A stretch of 64,000 nt of DNA from Lingula anatina (GCF_001039355.2 NW_019775314.1:5384-69383); one strand, 5' to 3'; positions 46,926 through 59,849 are shown, counted from the first letter of the stretch. Program-made: numbers and translations. Notes: generated by a model from the letters alone, not told the origin.

Positions 46926-49599
46926 ATGAAGCCGGACACCGTACTGTCTACCAAGATGTTCAACGAGCCTCAAGAAATGGCGCGTCAAGGAGAGAGTAAA
47001 TCCTCCAACAAGAAAAAATTCGCAATTGGCGCCGTCACGCTCGTCATTGTGGTTGCCATGGCAGTGGGCGGAGTTTTGCTTGCCACTCATATGTCGCAGA
47101 AGGCGAGCAATGACATGTTGAAGGTGAGATATGGATGACTATTATTCAGTTTCTAGAAATGCACTTCAATACATTTAAACAAAAATGGTTAAAATGTGGA
47201 TGGTTTTTAAGTTACTGAGCGCGTTTCGTACCTATCTAGACGTTTCGGATCGATCGCCACATGGTAGGCGCGTCGATTTGAACTCCCAAGTGCGGTAAAA
47301 TGAGTAACCAGAATTAATGTTGCAGAGAGAGAGAGAGAGAGAGAGAGAAGTCTTAAACTTAGTTTCGTTTCTCTTCAAGGCTTACCTTGTCACCTTCAAA
47401 GACGACAGCTCAGAGTTCCAGCAAGAGATAGAGATCAGTGCCTCCCAGAAACTGGAAGCCGTTCACGTAGCAGCTGAGAGCGGAAAGCAGGAAACCTTCG
47501 TCCTCCATGATTATAGCACGGTAAGTACATGTATGCCATTTTAGGTACGCTCAAAATCAGCCTAACATGAACAGTGTAGTTTGATAACTTGGGTTTTCAC
47601 ATAGACTACAAGATCCCGCTGTGCATAAGCAGCTCATTTTTCTTTTTTCTTTTTTTTTTCTTTTTTTTTTTTTTTTTTTGGAGGGGGGGTATATTGTTTA
47701 CTGGCAAAAGTAATTGTTTCCTTGTGATAAAAATGATAACAAGTAGCAGTAAAAGCAATATTCTTATTATTTTCATTATCACTGTCGTAATCATCATCAC
47801 TACGATCATTATCATTATACTTGACTAATTAATTCATCAGATTATGAACTTATTTACTTTTGAGCACTGAGCTGAACTGTGACTCGACGGGCGTTATGAC
47901 ACAGCAGATCAAGTGTCATCACTATTACATATTATTACTGTAGCTACAAACACCATTTCTTCGTGTTTTCAGGGGAAAACTGCCTTGAGATTCGCAGGCG
48001 ACACATCTTGCTATATTCGCAGCATGGAAAAGCGAATGACAAGAACTAATGTCACCGGGTTACAGCAGAGCTACCAAGAAGCTCAGGTAATTCATTAACT
48101 TCCTAATCCAGGACAAATTAAGATTACAAGAAGAGAAAAGCAATGACGCAAGGCGTCTGTGTTTCTTAATATAACTTTCTATAGTCTAGTCGTAATTATC
48201 CCTGTAGCCTATGCAACTTGGACCTTATTATACGTGAGAATATGTACCGCAGCCTTGAATGATACTTGCGGTAGATGAAAAATGTATACTGAAATATAGT
48301 TTGTAAAAGAAGTTGAAATACTGTTCTAAAAAGAATTACCTAACTTGATTAAAAGTAATAAGTATTGCTAGTACACCAGCGTTGCTTGAATAACGTGACC
48401 ACAAGCATAAAACTCTTCCTATATAAACCATTTCATATATATTTCATCAGCATCAGACCCCTGGGAAGATCTCAAGCGTCGAGCAATCCTACTACCAGGC
48501 CGTGGACGCTCCCGTTGACCGTTCTTCTCTCAGCAAGGCCGTCCTGGATTTCTGTGCTGGACACAAATTGCAATTTCTTGAGAAAACTACCAAAGAAAAT
48601 ATCAAAGGTAAGGGACAATATTGGGTAATTTGTTTTCTAACCAAAAATAGACCTTTTATTTTGTTTTCTAATCATTAATAGACTTTTTTTTAATCAAATT
48701 TATCCCTCATAATATGCCAAGTTCGGGTACTGTTTTATTGCCATATTTCGAAAAATAAGAATATGTGGTAGGGATTAACTGTTGCTCGGCTTTTGTTTAT
48801 TATTATTATTATTAGTAGTAGTAGTAATAGTAGTAGTAGTAGTAGTAGTTGTAATAGTAGTAATGCATAAACCAAAATAAAGAACAGATGATGTCATCAG
48901 GACTCTATAAATCATTCACTCCATTGCACTGATCTTGAAAAATATCCAACTCAAATGTGACTGATATTTTCTTCTGCAGCAACAGCCACTTCCAAATCAA
49001 GAAGCCGCCGCGATCTGTTCGACAATTTTAGTGCGTTGGCCACTAGGAAATTCTCAAAAATCAACGCTCGTCTTGGAAGCAACGACGACGACGGCAAGAA
49101 GTCTGGGGGAGACGTTGGCGCTGCCTCTTTTGGAGGTCCACCCCCTCCCCCACCCCCACGCGACGTCGGTGCTGTTGTACCTCTTGGCAATGCCTACGGT
49201 CCTGACGACCCTTACCTAAACAACGGCGGTGTTGGCGGTCGCAAAGATCCGTATCAAGGCGGTGGTCATGCCGACCGTTACGATTCTCACCAAGGTGGCG
49301 GTCATGCCGATCCTTACGATTCTCATCAAGGTGGTCATGTTGATCCTTACGAGCCTCATCATGGCGGGTACCAGCAAAAACAAGTCGATGTTCCGTGCCA
49401 GAAACAGTCCGCTTGCAAGGTCAACGAGGGATGCACCGTCCGCACCGATCGCACTTGTGAGGATTACGGATGGTTCTTCGGGAACCGTGGAGGAGTGGGA
49501 AGAGGCAGATACCTGGACGACGCCCGTTGTTTGAGGTGGAGATACGTGGATGTTAAAGACTGCGTTATTGTTAATAAATGCGAGGATTTGTGCACTTAA
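46926..49599 (+). CDS. Type II membrane BRICHOS protein
   Basis: Five coding exons, 46926-47123, 47380-47520, 47973-48086, 48451-48607 and 48980-49599, give 409 residues. Cytosolic tail 1-31, single membrane span about 32-54 (FAIGAVTLVIVVAMAVGGVLL), linker, BRICHOS domain about 67-190 with its conserved Asp in HDYS and two cysteines C126 and C186, furin site R-S-R-R (211-214), a seven-proline run, four GGHADPYDSHQ-like repeats rich in Gly/His/Asp/Tyr, and an 8-cysteine C-terminal module. This is the layout of chondromodulin/tenomodulin-like and other BRICHOS proproteins, where BRICHOS chaperones the part released by furin. The released peptide would be the repeat region plus Cys module, which I do not recognise. 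The gene is convergent with the SLC13 gene; the stops are 402 bp apart. Confidence 0.9.
47649..47679. repeat. T run followed by GGAGGGGGGG
   Basis: T-rich tract in intron 3 of the BRICHOS gene (second coding intron), with the same GGAGGGGGGG suffix as the tract at 38281. Confidence 0.9.
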
Positions 49600-50001
49600 A
49601 ATGCGATTCACTTTCTGAAATGTGTGAACTGTATACGGGTTATACATTATTTGTTTTAAAGAACGAGTAAGAACAATTTACATGGTATTTTATTTAACAT
49701 TGGTACCTATGATCTCATTTCAATTAAGTATAAAATCAGTCTCATGCTCTGCTTAATTGTCAATTCACGGTGTCCTTTGTACAATTTTAAGTGATTATAA
49801 AAATATATTTAAAAAAATACAAACGTTTGTTTTCATTGCATAGTAATTAAATGCACGCTCCTACTAAAAGCAGTCCTCGCATTAAAATCTAGAATACGAA
49901 AACGCCTGAAGGAAACGTCCGACAATTGAAATACTATATGTAGGATACTATCACGATGGAGCATTTACTATCCTATCTTTCCGTTCAAGCAAAGGTGAGG
50001 G

Positions 50002-53000
50002 TTAGACAAACACCGTAGAATAGTGTCCGTAGCTTTGTACCAGTGAGGTAGAATTAAATGGGAAATCGCTCCATTTAAAAGCTGCGTAAGCCCAAGTGCT
50101 AGCTCCAAGGTTAACGATTGCAAAAGAGACGATGTTTAAGACGAAACCGACTTTTACCTGAAAAAAAAAATTAAAAAAGTATATTTTGCATAACAGAACA
50201 GAAAAGTTTAAGTGGTAAATATAAAAAAAAATATAGAAAGTCTGTTTCGACATAAATAATCAAATTCTGCAAAAAAAAAAAAAAAATTTTTTTTTGCAAA
50301 AAGAAATCCAATCAATTTTTCGGAGGATCCCACCCTATTACCAGTCCCAAACTCTCAGCAAATTTGATGTAAAGCAATGTTAACGCCCATAACGCATGTA
50401 TGAAAGTAAGTACATTGTACATGTAGTTTTGGGCTCAGTTTCATTTCTCCAATATAAAACATAAAACATTATTTGCGACTTATTAAAAAAAATATAATCA
50501 TACCAAGAAAAGCACTCAGAGAGTGCAGACCTTCGCCGGGACAAATGATTAACTAATAATTAACAATTGATTCATTAATTGTGGATCACCACCACAATAT
50601 AATCATTTGTTCCTTGGCCCACGCTTGATAGGTTCTGAAAAGATCATCCAATACTACATACTACACTAAAATCGAAGGCAGAGATTTAGCTACTCACCAT
50701 GTCTATTATACGAATCCTCCCATAAGCAAAGACGAAAGCATTAGCGCTGGTCCCGACTGGTAACATAAATGTCATGTTTGTGCATAATTCTACCGGCCAC
50801 ATTATGTAAACCGGATTATATCCAAACTGCACGGCCTGGGGAAATAATAATAATAATTATTATTATTGCTGTTGTTGTTGTTGTTAAAGTTTCAATAATC
50901 ATAAAAAAATTAATGTAATGAAACAAAAATGTACAGGTAAAATATGTTATTACACATTAGTTACAAACTATACACCCATCTAATTTATTTATTTATTTAG
51001 TATTATTATAATTATTTTACGTAATATTATTCATTTCAGCAGGCAGAAATTAAGGTGGCTTTCTTGACTTACCACGCCCCCAACAATTGGCATAAACAGC
51101 GTGGTCGTGGCTGTGTTTGTCACAAACTCTGTCATTACCGTGGAAACCGCACATAAAACCATTATCAATTGCCAGGGAGCCAGATCTGACAACGTAAACA
51201 ATTTAGCACCAACCCAATCTGACAGTCCTGAAGCCTAAAGTAGAATATATACACAACAAATGCTTGGTACGTGTGTGCAATATAAGAAAGTATTTTGAAG
51301 TAAAAAAAAAAAGTATTTATCGTTTTATTGGAATCAACCTTTCACTACGCATATACGGTTTAATTCTTTTGATTTACGAAAATCACTGCATCAAACACCA
51401 ACTAAGTGTCAAAATAAATACGATAAATAGACTAAATGAATTTTAGAACTATTTCCCACCTCGCACGCAGCAGCAAGCGCCACTCCACCGCCTATCAATA
51501 TAAGTATATTCCACGCCACCTTTCTCTGTGCATAATTCCAATCCATGAGAGTCTCCGGGGAGTCTTCATCTTTGTCTTCGTCTTTGCAAGCACAGGAAAA
51601 CAATGAGTTATTTTCACATACTTTTATAACATTTTCATAGTTTGCAAGTAGAATGTAAAGAAAGTAAGCTAACAAAAATAAATGATTCAGCAATAGGAGA
51701 CTGTTACAAATGGTTTATGTGCATCCATTGCCCGTTTTTTTTTCAGTGCACGTACTATGCATTTCACACTTACCATCATCAGATGTAGAAGTGTCTGGTG
51801 AAAAACCAAAGTACTTCTTCGGATTGGAAGGAATAATGAATAGGGAAAATATAACAGCCATGGCGGCGGTACCATCCGAGACGTAACTAGCAAAAGGAAA
51901 ACAGCTGTCAATTTACAGCAATTCAGAAGGATGTCCCTTGTTTCAGCAAATGGATTGACAAAAGCAGGTAAAAATATAACACCCACACACACTTTTGAAA
52001 CTTTCGGTATATCCATTCAAAGCATTACTCTGTTACAAACTACGTTAATATAGATTACAGACTGCTAAAATGGCAAGTGCACCATGCGCCAGTAATTACT
52101 GGTATGTCGAAAATGCTAAATCAAAATCCATTTCTTAATCTTAACACAAGCTGTATTTTAATTTCATCATTGCGGGCACCATTAAATCAATCATCACGAT
52201 AAAACAGAAAATGCACTATTGATACTATTGGACACTTTCTGTGTTTAGACGACTACATTATGAAACCGTCTTTCTTTACCCCTTTTTGAAGCCGACAGAC
52301 CACCCGTCTATAAACCGTGGGTCTCTAGTCAGCCATAGTAACGACAGCAAGACGAAATGTACCAACACCGCCTTCTCTGCAAACCTAATGATTAAAATGA
52401 AACGAGAGAATAATTCACAAGTCCTGAATGACATAATTGCACTACATTACTGTTAAATTATGATATTTGCCCAAAGGCGATGGATGTTTATAATTGCAAT
52501 GGAAATAGTCTGCAGTTATCAATCAAACAATACATAAATAGACAAATAAAATATTAAATTCATTGTTTAACATATAAATGAATCATCAGTAGGTTGGTTA
52601 ATTTATAGTTATTACGCCATTTATCAAATTCTTCTCTGAGCGGATTCTTGCTAAATTGCAATCAACTTAAGCGGCTTAGATGTCTGTCACGCCTACTGAA
52701 GCTGCTTGGGGGTAATTGATTATCGTGTAGCAGTTTCAGTAGGCGTGCTAGACATCTACCAGTAAGCCGCTTAAGGATATTGAAACCCTTTATTACCATC
52801 CAGATACCGAAAATGAGTTTTTTTCTGCATCTAATTATTCAATAGTGTATCTATCTTTGTGCTTATTTAAAACAATGAAAAAACCCTCGCAAATATAAAA
52901 TAACGGCGTTTATATTTTTTCGTTGCAATGTATACATTGAAAGCATAGGCAACTTTATATTGAGGTGAGACAGCATTCGGTATTTGGTGTAACTTCGTCA

Positions 53001-56000
53001 CTGAACAAGATTTTATCATGAAAATTGACTGAGTAGACCAGAAGTGAATGGGCTTCAATTCCGTGACATCATTTTGGTTTGAATATTTTTGTTATGGAGT
53101 TATGAGCCCCTAGTTACAGCTTTTCATTAAACAAGGCATTATTTTGCTTTATCAACGATAAAATCTGTACTAAGACTTTTAGGAAAAATCGCTAGCGGGG
53201 ATTTGGAGAACTACATGTAAATGGGCGTTGAAACGGTGATCATTGGTGTCAGGTAAAAGAGAAATTTGAGAAACCGATTTTTCAATTTTTATCCCAAAAT
53301 CACAATTATGACGTCATCCGTATGATTGCATGTGTAGTAAATATTAATTAGATTTAGTTATCACCCAAAAGAATGTATGTACATGTAAGGCAATAAATGA
53401 GAAATTTTGGGCGAAGGGTGACAATATTCTTAAGCTGAAACCCATCGGAGTCGGACCGATCCCGTTAGATTGATCTACGTGAGGTAATTCAGTGTTAGAC
53501 CCCATTCCCAGAGATTAGATCGATCCAACTAGATCGACCTAACTCTCTGGGGGTTCACGCTGTCTAAATAGCTGTCAGCCGAACGGCACGAAAGTTAATT
53601 ACCTCCTTAAAGCTTGTAGTAGGCGGGACGGACATTTAAGCTGGATAATCTGTCAGTAATCTAGTGAGACTCCCCGCGGGGATAAATCAATCTAAAATCT
53701 GAGGGACTGAGCCCTTAGAAAGCGCCAGCTGTACTTACGTCATGGAGCCCAGTCTTTCATATTCCTTCCTCAGTACTTTGTTCACTTCTTCCTTTCCTCT
53801 GAAAGCCTGGCCCTGACAAAACGTGTCTCTATAAAATGGATACATAATATAATCTAGTATTAAAGTCATAATAACTCTTCATTTTGGCCAAAAATTGGAT
53901 TTTCCTGGAGTAAACGGCAATTTTCCCGTACTTACCAATGGTCAGCGACCCCATTCCTGCATTCAAAGTTAATCCAGGGTTTTTTTCCTAAACGTACGGT
54001 TTTTTGTTAAAATCTCTTAAGAGATTTTAACTGACGGAGCTCTCTCTGACATCGCATAGTCACTGTTGACCTACTTAAAACCGCGGGAAAAGCAGACAAC
54101 AACAACACTATATAAGATTCATGAGATAAATTCGTCTTTTTGTTAAAAATACATTATTATCCACAATGTGTGCCATTCTGGGCTTTTCGTTATCCGACGC
54201 ACTGTACAAAAACTCGCAACTTACGTCTGCGTCTGCATTACTGCGTTTGCCGCCATATGTTATTTTGGTCTCGAATGAACGCGAGAATCCGCGTGACACC
54301 ATTACGTCATTAGCAACGAATGCCTTGATGACCAGGAAGAAAAGAATCGTAAGCCCTATTGACAAGCACAGATTTTAGGTTTACTACAATAACGGCCGTT
54401 TTAGTGGTAAAATACAATAGAATATATTTCCATGCGTTGTTTACAATGTATTTCATGCGGAATTTTGAATCTCAAAGGAAGAGTTATTATTGCTTTAATA
54501 TAATGTAATGTTATGTACTGTAATGCGATAAAACATAGTAGGCCCTATAATAAAGTCAGGCATACAGCTCCACATTTCAACTTAGTGCACCTACATGCAC
54601 CAACCCAAAACAGCAACTGTTTCAAATAACCGAGGAAGTAAAAATAAATTAATTAATAAAACCACTCGCCCGGCTTTTAATTAAGTATGGTTAGGACTGG
54701 AATAGTGTAAGTGCCGCGAAATGTTGTGATAACATGAATCACCGGAAACACTTCTAAAACAACACTGTTTTTATTTTTAAAAGCTTTATGTAGAAACATA
54801 AGGTAAAAAATATATAGAGACATTGGTAACAACCAATAAAATCAGCAAAACGCTGTGTCAAGACATCCGAAATCATCGGGTGACACCTTTAATTAAGTAG
54901 ATAAAGTAAGTTTGCACTTTTTTTAAGTAAATAAACATTGTCCTACATGTATATTATCTTACCTCCAACCCAAGAAGAACAACTGCAAGACGAAGCAAGT
55001 ACACAGCATGACCAGAAGTGATACGGGGAAACCGTAGATCAGCCATGACGCAAACGTTATACCAGGGTCGGTTAGGGCTTTTCTGTCACTGTATATTCTG
55101 GAAATATAAGAGAAAAACATACTTAGAAAATCCGGAATGGAATGGAGAAAAACGTCAATAGAAATAAATACGTGTATTCAAAGAAAGAGATAACTAAAAG
55201 AGAAAGATGAATGAATTAAACATTTTACATGTAAGATTCTCCTTTTGTTCTGAAAATGTATCCTTATTTAACATTATTTCAGAGAATTCTATCCTTTTAT
55301 TACCTGTTTACATTGATGACTTTTTGAACAATAAATAGATGAATAAATGTATTAACTAAATGAAAAAGAAGCTTACTGATCTGCCACATCTTTGAATATA
55401 AGATTCGTAGAATGTCCCGTCAGTGTGGCTGTGCCCCCAATACTCGCAGCATACGCAATAGACAGAGTGAACCCTTTTTGCATGTCCCTTATAGAACTGG
55501 TAGACCGGCGCTTTGGTTTTTCGCCGGGAGACTTCTCCACGTCGTTTATTTTATTATGGGCAAGATCGCCGTCGTCCGCTTTCACCACGCCCGTGTCGTC
55601 ATCGGGTGAGGTTATATAGGCGGGATTCTCGCGATAAGTCTCGCCCTCTGACGAGTTATTATCTGGGGTCTCTGCCAAATTGAATGAAGATAATTACGTA
55701 TACCATGTACATGTATAGCAGGTGAGAAGGAATCAAAAATTAAGTGGGCAGGATTACCATCAGAAAAAAATAACGATTAAGGGATACCGCCACATTTAAA
55801 AGCACTTGTGGGGGAACCTTTATCCCAAAGGATTAAACTCGGAGAGTAGAAGCAATAAGCATACCTTCATTCTCTGTTTCCAACTCCTCCAGACGGAGAA
55901 GGATCGCCTCTAGGATTGGGAGCATCATGGCGACAGTGCTGCCAGTGGTGCTCATCCACATTGCCAGAAACCACGTGATCAACATAAGCCCAAACAGTAA

Positions 56001-56137
56001 CCTACGTTTCAATAATGTACATTTGTAGATCAACACGTTTTCTTTGATTTTTAAATTGCTCTGCCTTTTTATCTTTTTAAATCGATCGTGTTTTTATGCC
56101 AAACTCGATAATTTCTTTCTTTTTCGGTTCAAGACAC

Positions 56138-56187
<50 letters not shown>

Positions 56188-59100
56188 TTTTGGTTCGGTT
56201 CCGACTATAAGTAACATTTTTAATGCCATCCGTTTGTGAAGGTTACATCTCTCTATGGCGACGGCCATTATAAATCCTGCTAGCTGTAACATACTAATGT
56301 CCTGGAATTCAAAGTGAAGCAGTGTAATCTTTCTTCTTTCTTTACTATCAAATCCAACTACAGCGCACTTCCTCGTACTAGAACATATTAGTATGGCAAA
56401 ACAATACGCCAGTGCCACTATGTTTAGTTTTATTCATTCCAACTATTTCCAAATAATATTTTCAAACTTTGTTTCAGAGAGGATTTGTTCTTTTCTTTTT
56501 CTTGGAAATAAAAGAGACAGATGTGCAACTTTGATGTGTTCATCTATACGTCTTTCTCTCTCTCACTCACACGCACACACACACACACACGTGCGCTTAC
56601 ACACACGCACATGCACACACACACATACACACACACTACCTTCCAGTATTGTTGGCTGATATCCTTGGCCGTCATTATCCCCAGTAAAGGTACCAGAGCG
56701 ACAGGGATCAGCGCTGTCATTGCCATGGGTACAGCTTCTGTGATCCAGTAGATCGCCATCAGCAAGGCGATATAACCCGTCTTTCCGATCTAATACGGTG
56801 AAGCAGAAGATAAAATGATAAAGATATTATAAAGTTGCCATTGAATTTCCTTTTTTAAAAACAATAATTAAAATAAAACATTTCTGGAAAAAACTACAGT
56901 ACCTGTAAAACTGTAATCTGGCAGCATGTGTTAGCATTAATATTATATCACTAAAATTAAAAAATAAGGTTCCCACCAATCTTTTCAGGGGAGCACTGTG
57001 ATATCATGATGTCCATCTATTTCTGCACCTGCAAAGTCCTTTTTGTGTGTAAATGTGTAGACTAGACAGACTTCCACAGGTAAAAAAAAAAAAAATACTC
57101 ATCGGTTGCGAAGTTCGGCAGCCTGTATGCATGCGACCAATCACAAAATATATCGGCACAGATTCTCGATGGGCAAAGCCGAACTGTGTTACAGATACTA
57201 AACATCGGCGTTTCTATCATAACGGTGTATGGTAGCTATGCGCGCCTAAAGTGGAAGGTGATAAACAAGGTAGATGTTTAATCAAAGAGACAGTCCTCGC
57301 GAGTTGCGTCTGTTTACTCTTGTATCTTAGTCCCTTACACAGGGGCTGATTTAGGCTGTCTTCTGGGTCTTCTGGAAGACAGTCAGACTTTCAAGTTTAC
57401 ATTGACGGGTATCTAATTATTCTGTTGGAAGACAGTCAAAAGTAGAGGATGGATCAATAAAGATAATTTGGAAGACTGTCAAAAAATATATCTGGATCCG
57501 CCCCTGTTACATGTCTAAAGGGTGGTTGGGGGTTACTGACCGCATACTTGGTATACTTGGCATCGACGCTCATCTTCATGACCTTTGACAGATAAAGAGC
57601 CCCGGAATTCCAGCTTATGTAATTTACATCGACAGCTGATCTTCTGTGACTTTTTTATCAATAAGTACAAACAGTATAATAAATGTCGAAGTGAAACATC
57701 TACTTTTGAAATAATGGCGAAATTTGCGTCATATTTCACCATTTAAGTACAAGTAGCACATGTCCTAACGCACAAAGTATATCTAAAACTGTGTTATTTT
57801 ATTAGGAAATAAGTACATTAATCTTTTAGACATTGCTCGCAAAACAGAACATTTTAATTTACAATTGCGATCGCCAAATCAGAGATTAATTAATCTTGTT
57901 CACGGTCCGATTGTAAAAAAAAAAAAGTTTGTTGCAAGCGCCTCATTATAACCTGCGAACCGCAATTCCCCTTACCGGCCATTTCGGCATTTTCCGTCCA
58001 AACCAGAGATTGAGAGAACTAAAAGCGGTACTTCCTTATTATTCCTTATATTCGCGGTCATGACAAAGAACTATGTGTAAACATCGAGACACTAGGCTAA
58101 AGGTTGAGCAGATTCTTTTCAGTTTATAATGCAGTGCTCGCAGGGCAGGCAGTATTTTTGCAGTCGGATCATAAAATTGCAATTTAAATCACTTATTCGG
58201 CGAGCGTAGTCACGCAAGTCCCCGGCTCCCATGTCGCAAACAGTGAGAACCTTTTATGAGGCAAGAATTAGCTTAGGGCTTATTCTCTACGTAGATCGAT
58301 CCAACTTCGTGGGAACTCTCGCTGAATGCAATCAAACAATGCCTACTCTTGTTTCCATCGTATTTTTATAATCACCAATTTTGCTAAACAAATGTTTTAG
58401 ACCCCATTTCGAGAGATTAGATCGATCTACTTTAGATCGACCTAACTCCCTGGGGGTTCACGCTAAATAGCTGTTAGCCGGGCGGACACGAAAGTTAATT
58501 ACCCCCTTGCAGCTTGTAGTAGGCGGGACGGACATTTAAGCCGGATTATCTGACAGTAATCTAGTGAGACTCCCCGCGGGGATAGATCGATCTAGAAGCT
58601 CTGGGAATACAGCCTTACTCAACTCCAGGAGGAGGCTTGTTCCTCGTCAAACTGACTGCATTCAGCGAGAGTGCCAGTGGGGTTGGATCGATCTGCATAG
58701 AACGATGGTTTCATTGGAAATGAGCACTTAGGCAGAATTGCATGGATTTTCGTGCCTGGATTATTTCAAAATATCATTCAATTGGGACTCATTAACTGAT
58801 CAACTACCATGGTATACACTGTACCTTAAGAGCTGTGCAAGACATCTTACTTGCGTTCATATTTGCATTTTGGATAAGATGATTATTTTAGGATTAACCA
58901 GAATCGCTGAGTCAATATCTAAGTTATACCGATTCGAGATTTTCGCACCAAATCGGATTTCTTTCGAGAAATTTAGCGCTTTTCTTCTCATGAATCATCA
59001 CTACATTCGTCTCTGCACTTGTACTCGATGTTTTATAGTCTTTACAGGATATTAAGAAATAGAAATATGGATTTGAGGCATATCAAAACACGTACGGTTT

Positions 59101-59433
59101 GTCTTTAGCTGCCAGCAATCTTCTTGTTGCTTTACGACTTTCTGGCCTACTTTCTGACGCCCTGACAGATGGTTATCGTCATAATATGTGTAGTTATTCA
59201 ACTTGGCGAAGGCATTGACACAGAAAGGATTAACCATATACAAGGAAGCCAGCTGAAATGATACTTTTGTCTCACTTGTTTTTGTTTGTTTTCTAATCGG
59301 GAAATAAAAGCAGTGCTTTAGGAGGGACAAACGTTACATGTGCGATATTTGCTAAGAGCAAATGTGCTCCTTTCACCTCTTTAATATACCCAATCTATTG
59401 CAATGTCTGACCCATGTCTGCACCATCTCTCTT

Positions 59434-59482
<49 letters not shown>

Positions 59483-59849
59483 CACACACACACAGGGGGA
59501 AGAGATACGCACGAGGGCATGCCTCCAAACATATCTCCAAACGTATACATTATACAGAGACACAGTCCCTTGTGACCGCACTGGGGTACTGGTCCACTAT
59601 GTAAATACATGCAGGGGAGGCATGTGTGTGCATATACATTTACATTACATATACTCGCGTAGCTAAACGTAACAAAGAACATTTAAGTGAAAAGGTACTC
59701 GAACATGTAGAAGGTACCGTGTATATGCACATGAGAGTACTTACGTCATCACCAGTGAGAATAGGCAGAGGGAGTAACAGTAAGGGTGTCAAAATAACTA
59801 CCCAAAACCTCTTGGCGGCCCAGCATCTCCTGGCACGTTCACCTGCCAT
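50002..59849 (-). CDS. SLC13-family sodium/anion cotransporter
   Basis: Imports di- or tricarboxylates or sulfate with sodium across the plasma membrane. 13 exons: 59849-59745, 56789-56640, 56301-56186, 56001-55865, 55671-55377, 55097-54963, 53828-53739, 52384-52280, 51886-51774, 51581-51460, 51234-51073, 50835-50698 and 50157-50002. They splice in frame to 607 residues, the family's usual size. Marks: VVILTPLLLLPLPI, LLMAIYWITEAVPMAMTALIPV, AVAIERCNLHKRMAL, SIGGTATLTGHSTNL, LWLTRDPRF, YVSDGTAAM, TEFVTNTATTTLFMPI and the C-terminal FMLPVGTSANAFVFAYG. Odd: the first substrate/sodium-binding SNT motif is S-T-T (141-143), the second is T-N-T (495-497), and the usual Pro-Pro after PVAT is Ser-Ala. 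The exon 3 donor is AG|GTCTCT, running straight into a CT microsatellite. Introns carry several MITEs. The substrate is uncertain. Confidence 0.92.
52665..52775. mobile_element. 111-bp hairpin element
   Basis: Arms CTTAAGCGGCTTA..GATGTCTG-CACGCCTACTGAA-CTGC and their near complement close on a loop of about 25 bp. The arm (GTAGGCG..GACAT..TAAGCCG) resembles an internal block of the GATCGATC MITE family, so it is probably a derivative. Lies in SLC13 intron 7. Confidence 0.85.
53495..53717. mobile_element. MITE, GATCGATC family, copy 2
   Basis: Same internal blocks as 19854-20074 (TTCACGCT, GTTAATTACC, GTAGGCGGGACGGACAT, CTAGTGAGACTCCCCGCGG). Its end lies 22 bases from the splice donor of SLC13 exon 7. 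Confidence 0.88.
56143..56184. repeat. GA microsatellite at a splice donor
   Basis: About 20 GA units. On the coding (-) strand it reads CT and begins three bases into SLC13 intron 3. Confidence 0.95.
56568..56638. repeat. CA-rich microsatellite
   Basis: CA repeat with interruptions in SLC13 intron 2, just downstream of the exon 2 donor on the minus strand. Confidence 0.9.
57340..57506. mobile_element. MITE with CAGGGGC ends
   Basis: 167 bp, ends CAGGGGCTGATTTAG and CTGGATCCGCCCCTG (inverted), flanked by TTACA on both sides. The hAT-like end sequence is suggestive; the 5-base flank repeat does not settle the superfamily. Lies in SLC13 intron 1. Confidence 0.8.
58273..58707. mobile_element. 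Outer MITE holding a nested MITE
   Basis: Terminal arms of about 45 bp (AGATCGATCCAACT..ACTCTCGCTGAATGCA-TCA) lie at 58290-58335 and, inverted, at about 58655-58705. Between them lies a complete GATCGATC-family element (58397-58617), so the outer copy was invaded after it inserted. Confidence 0.85.
58397..58617. mobile_element. MITE, GATCGATC family, copy 3 (nested)
   Basis: 221 bp, the same length as copy 1, starting TTAGACCCCATT, with the shared internal blocks. Confidence 0.88.
59443..59494. repeat. CA microsatellite
   Basis: CA repeat, preceded by CT, in SLC13 intron 1. Confidence 0.95.

Noticed and set aside
59052-59330. Possible extra SLC13 exon on the minus strand
   Set aside because: Exon 1 (ends 59745) joins exon 2 (starts 56789) in phase 0, and the join matches the family without a gap, so nothing is missing.
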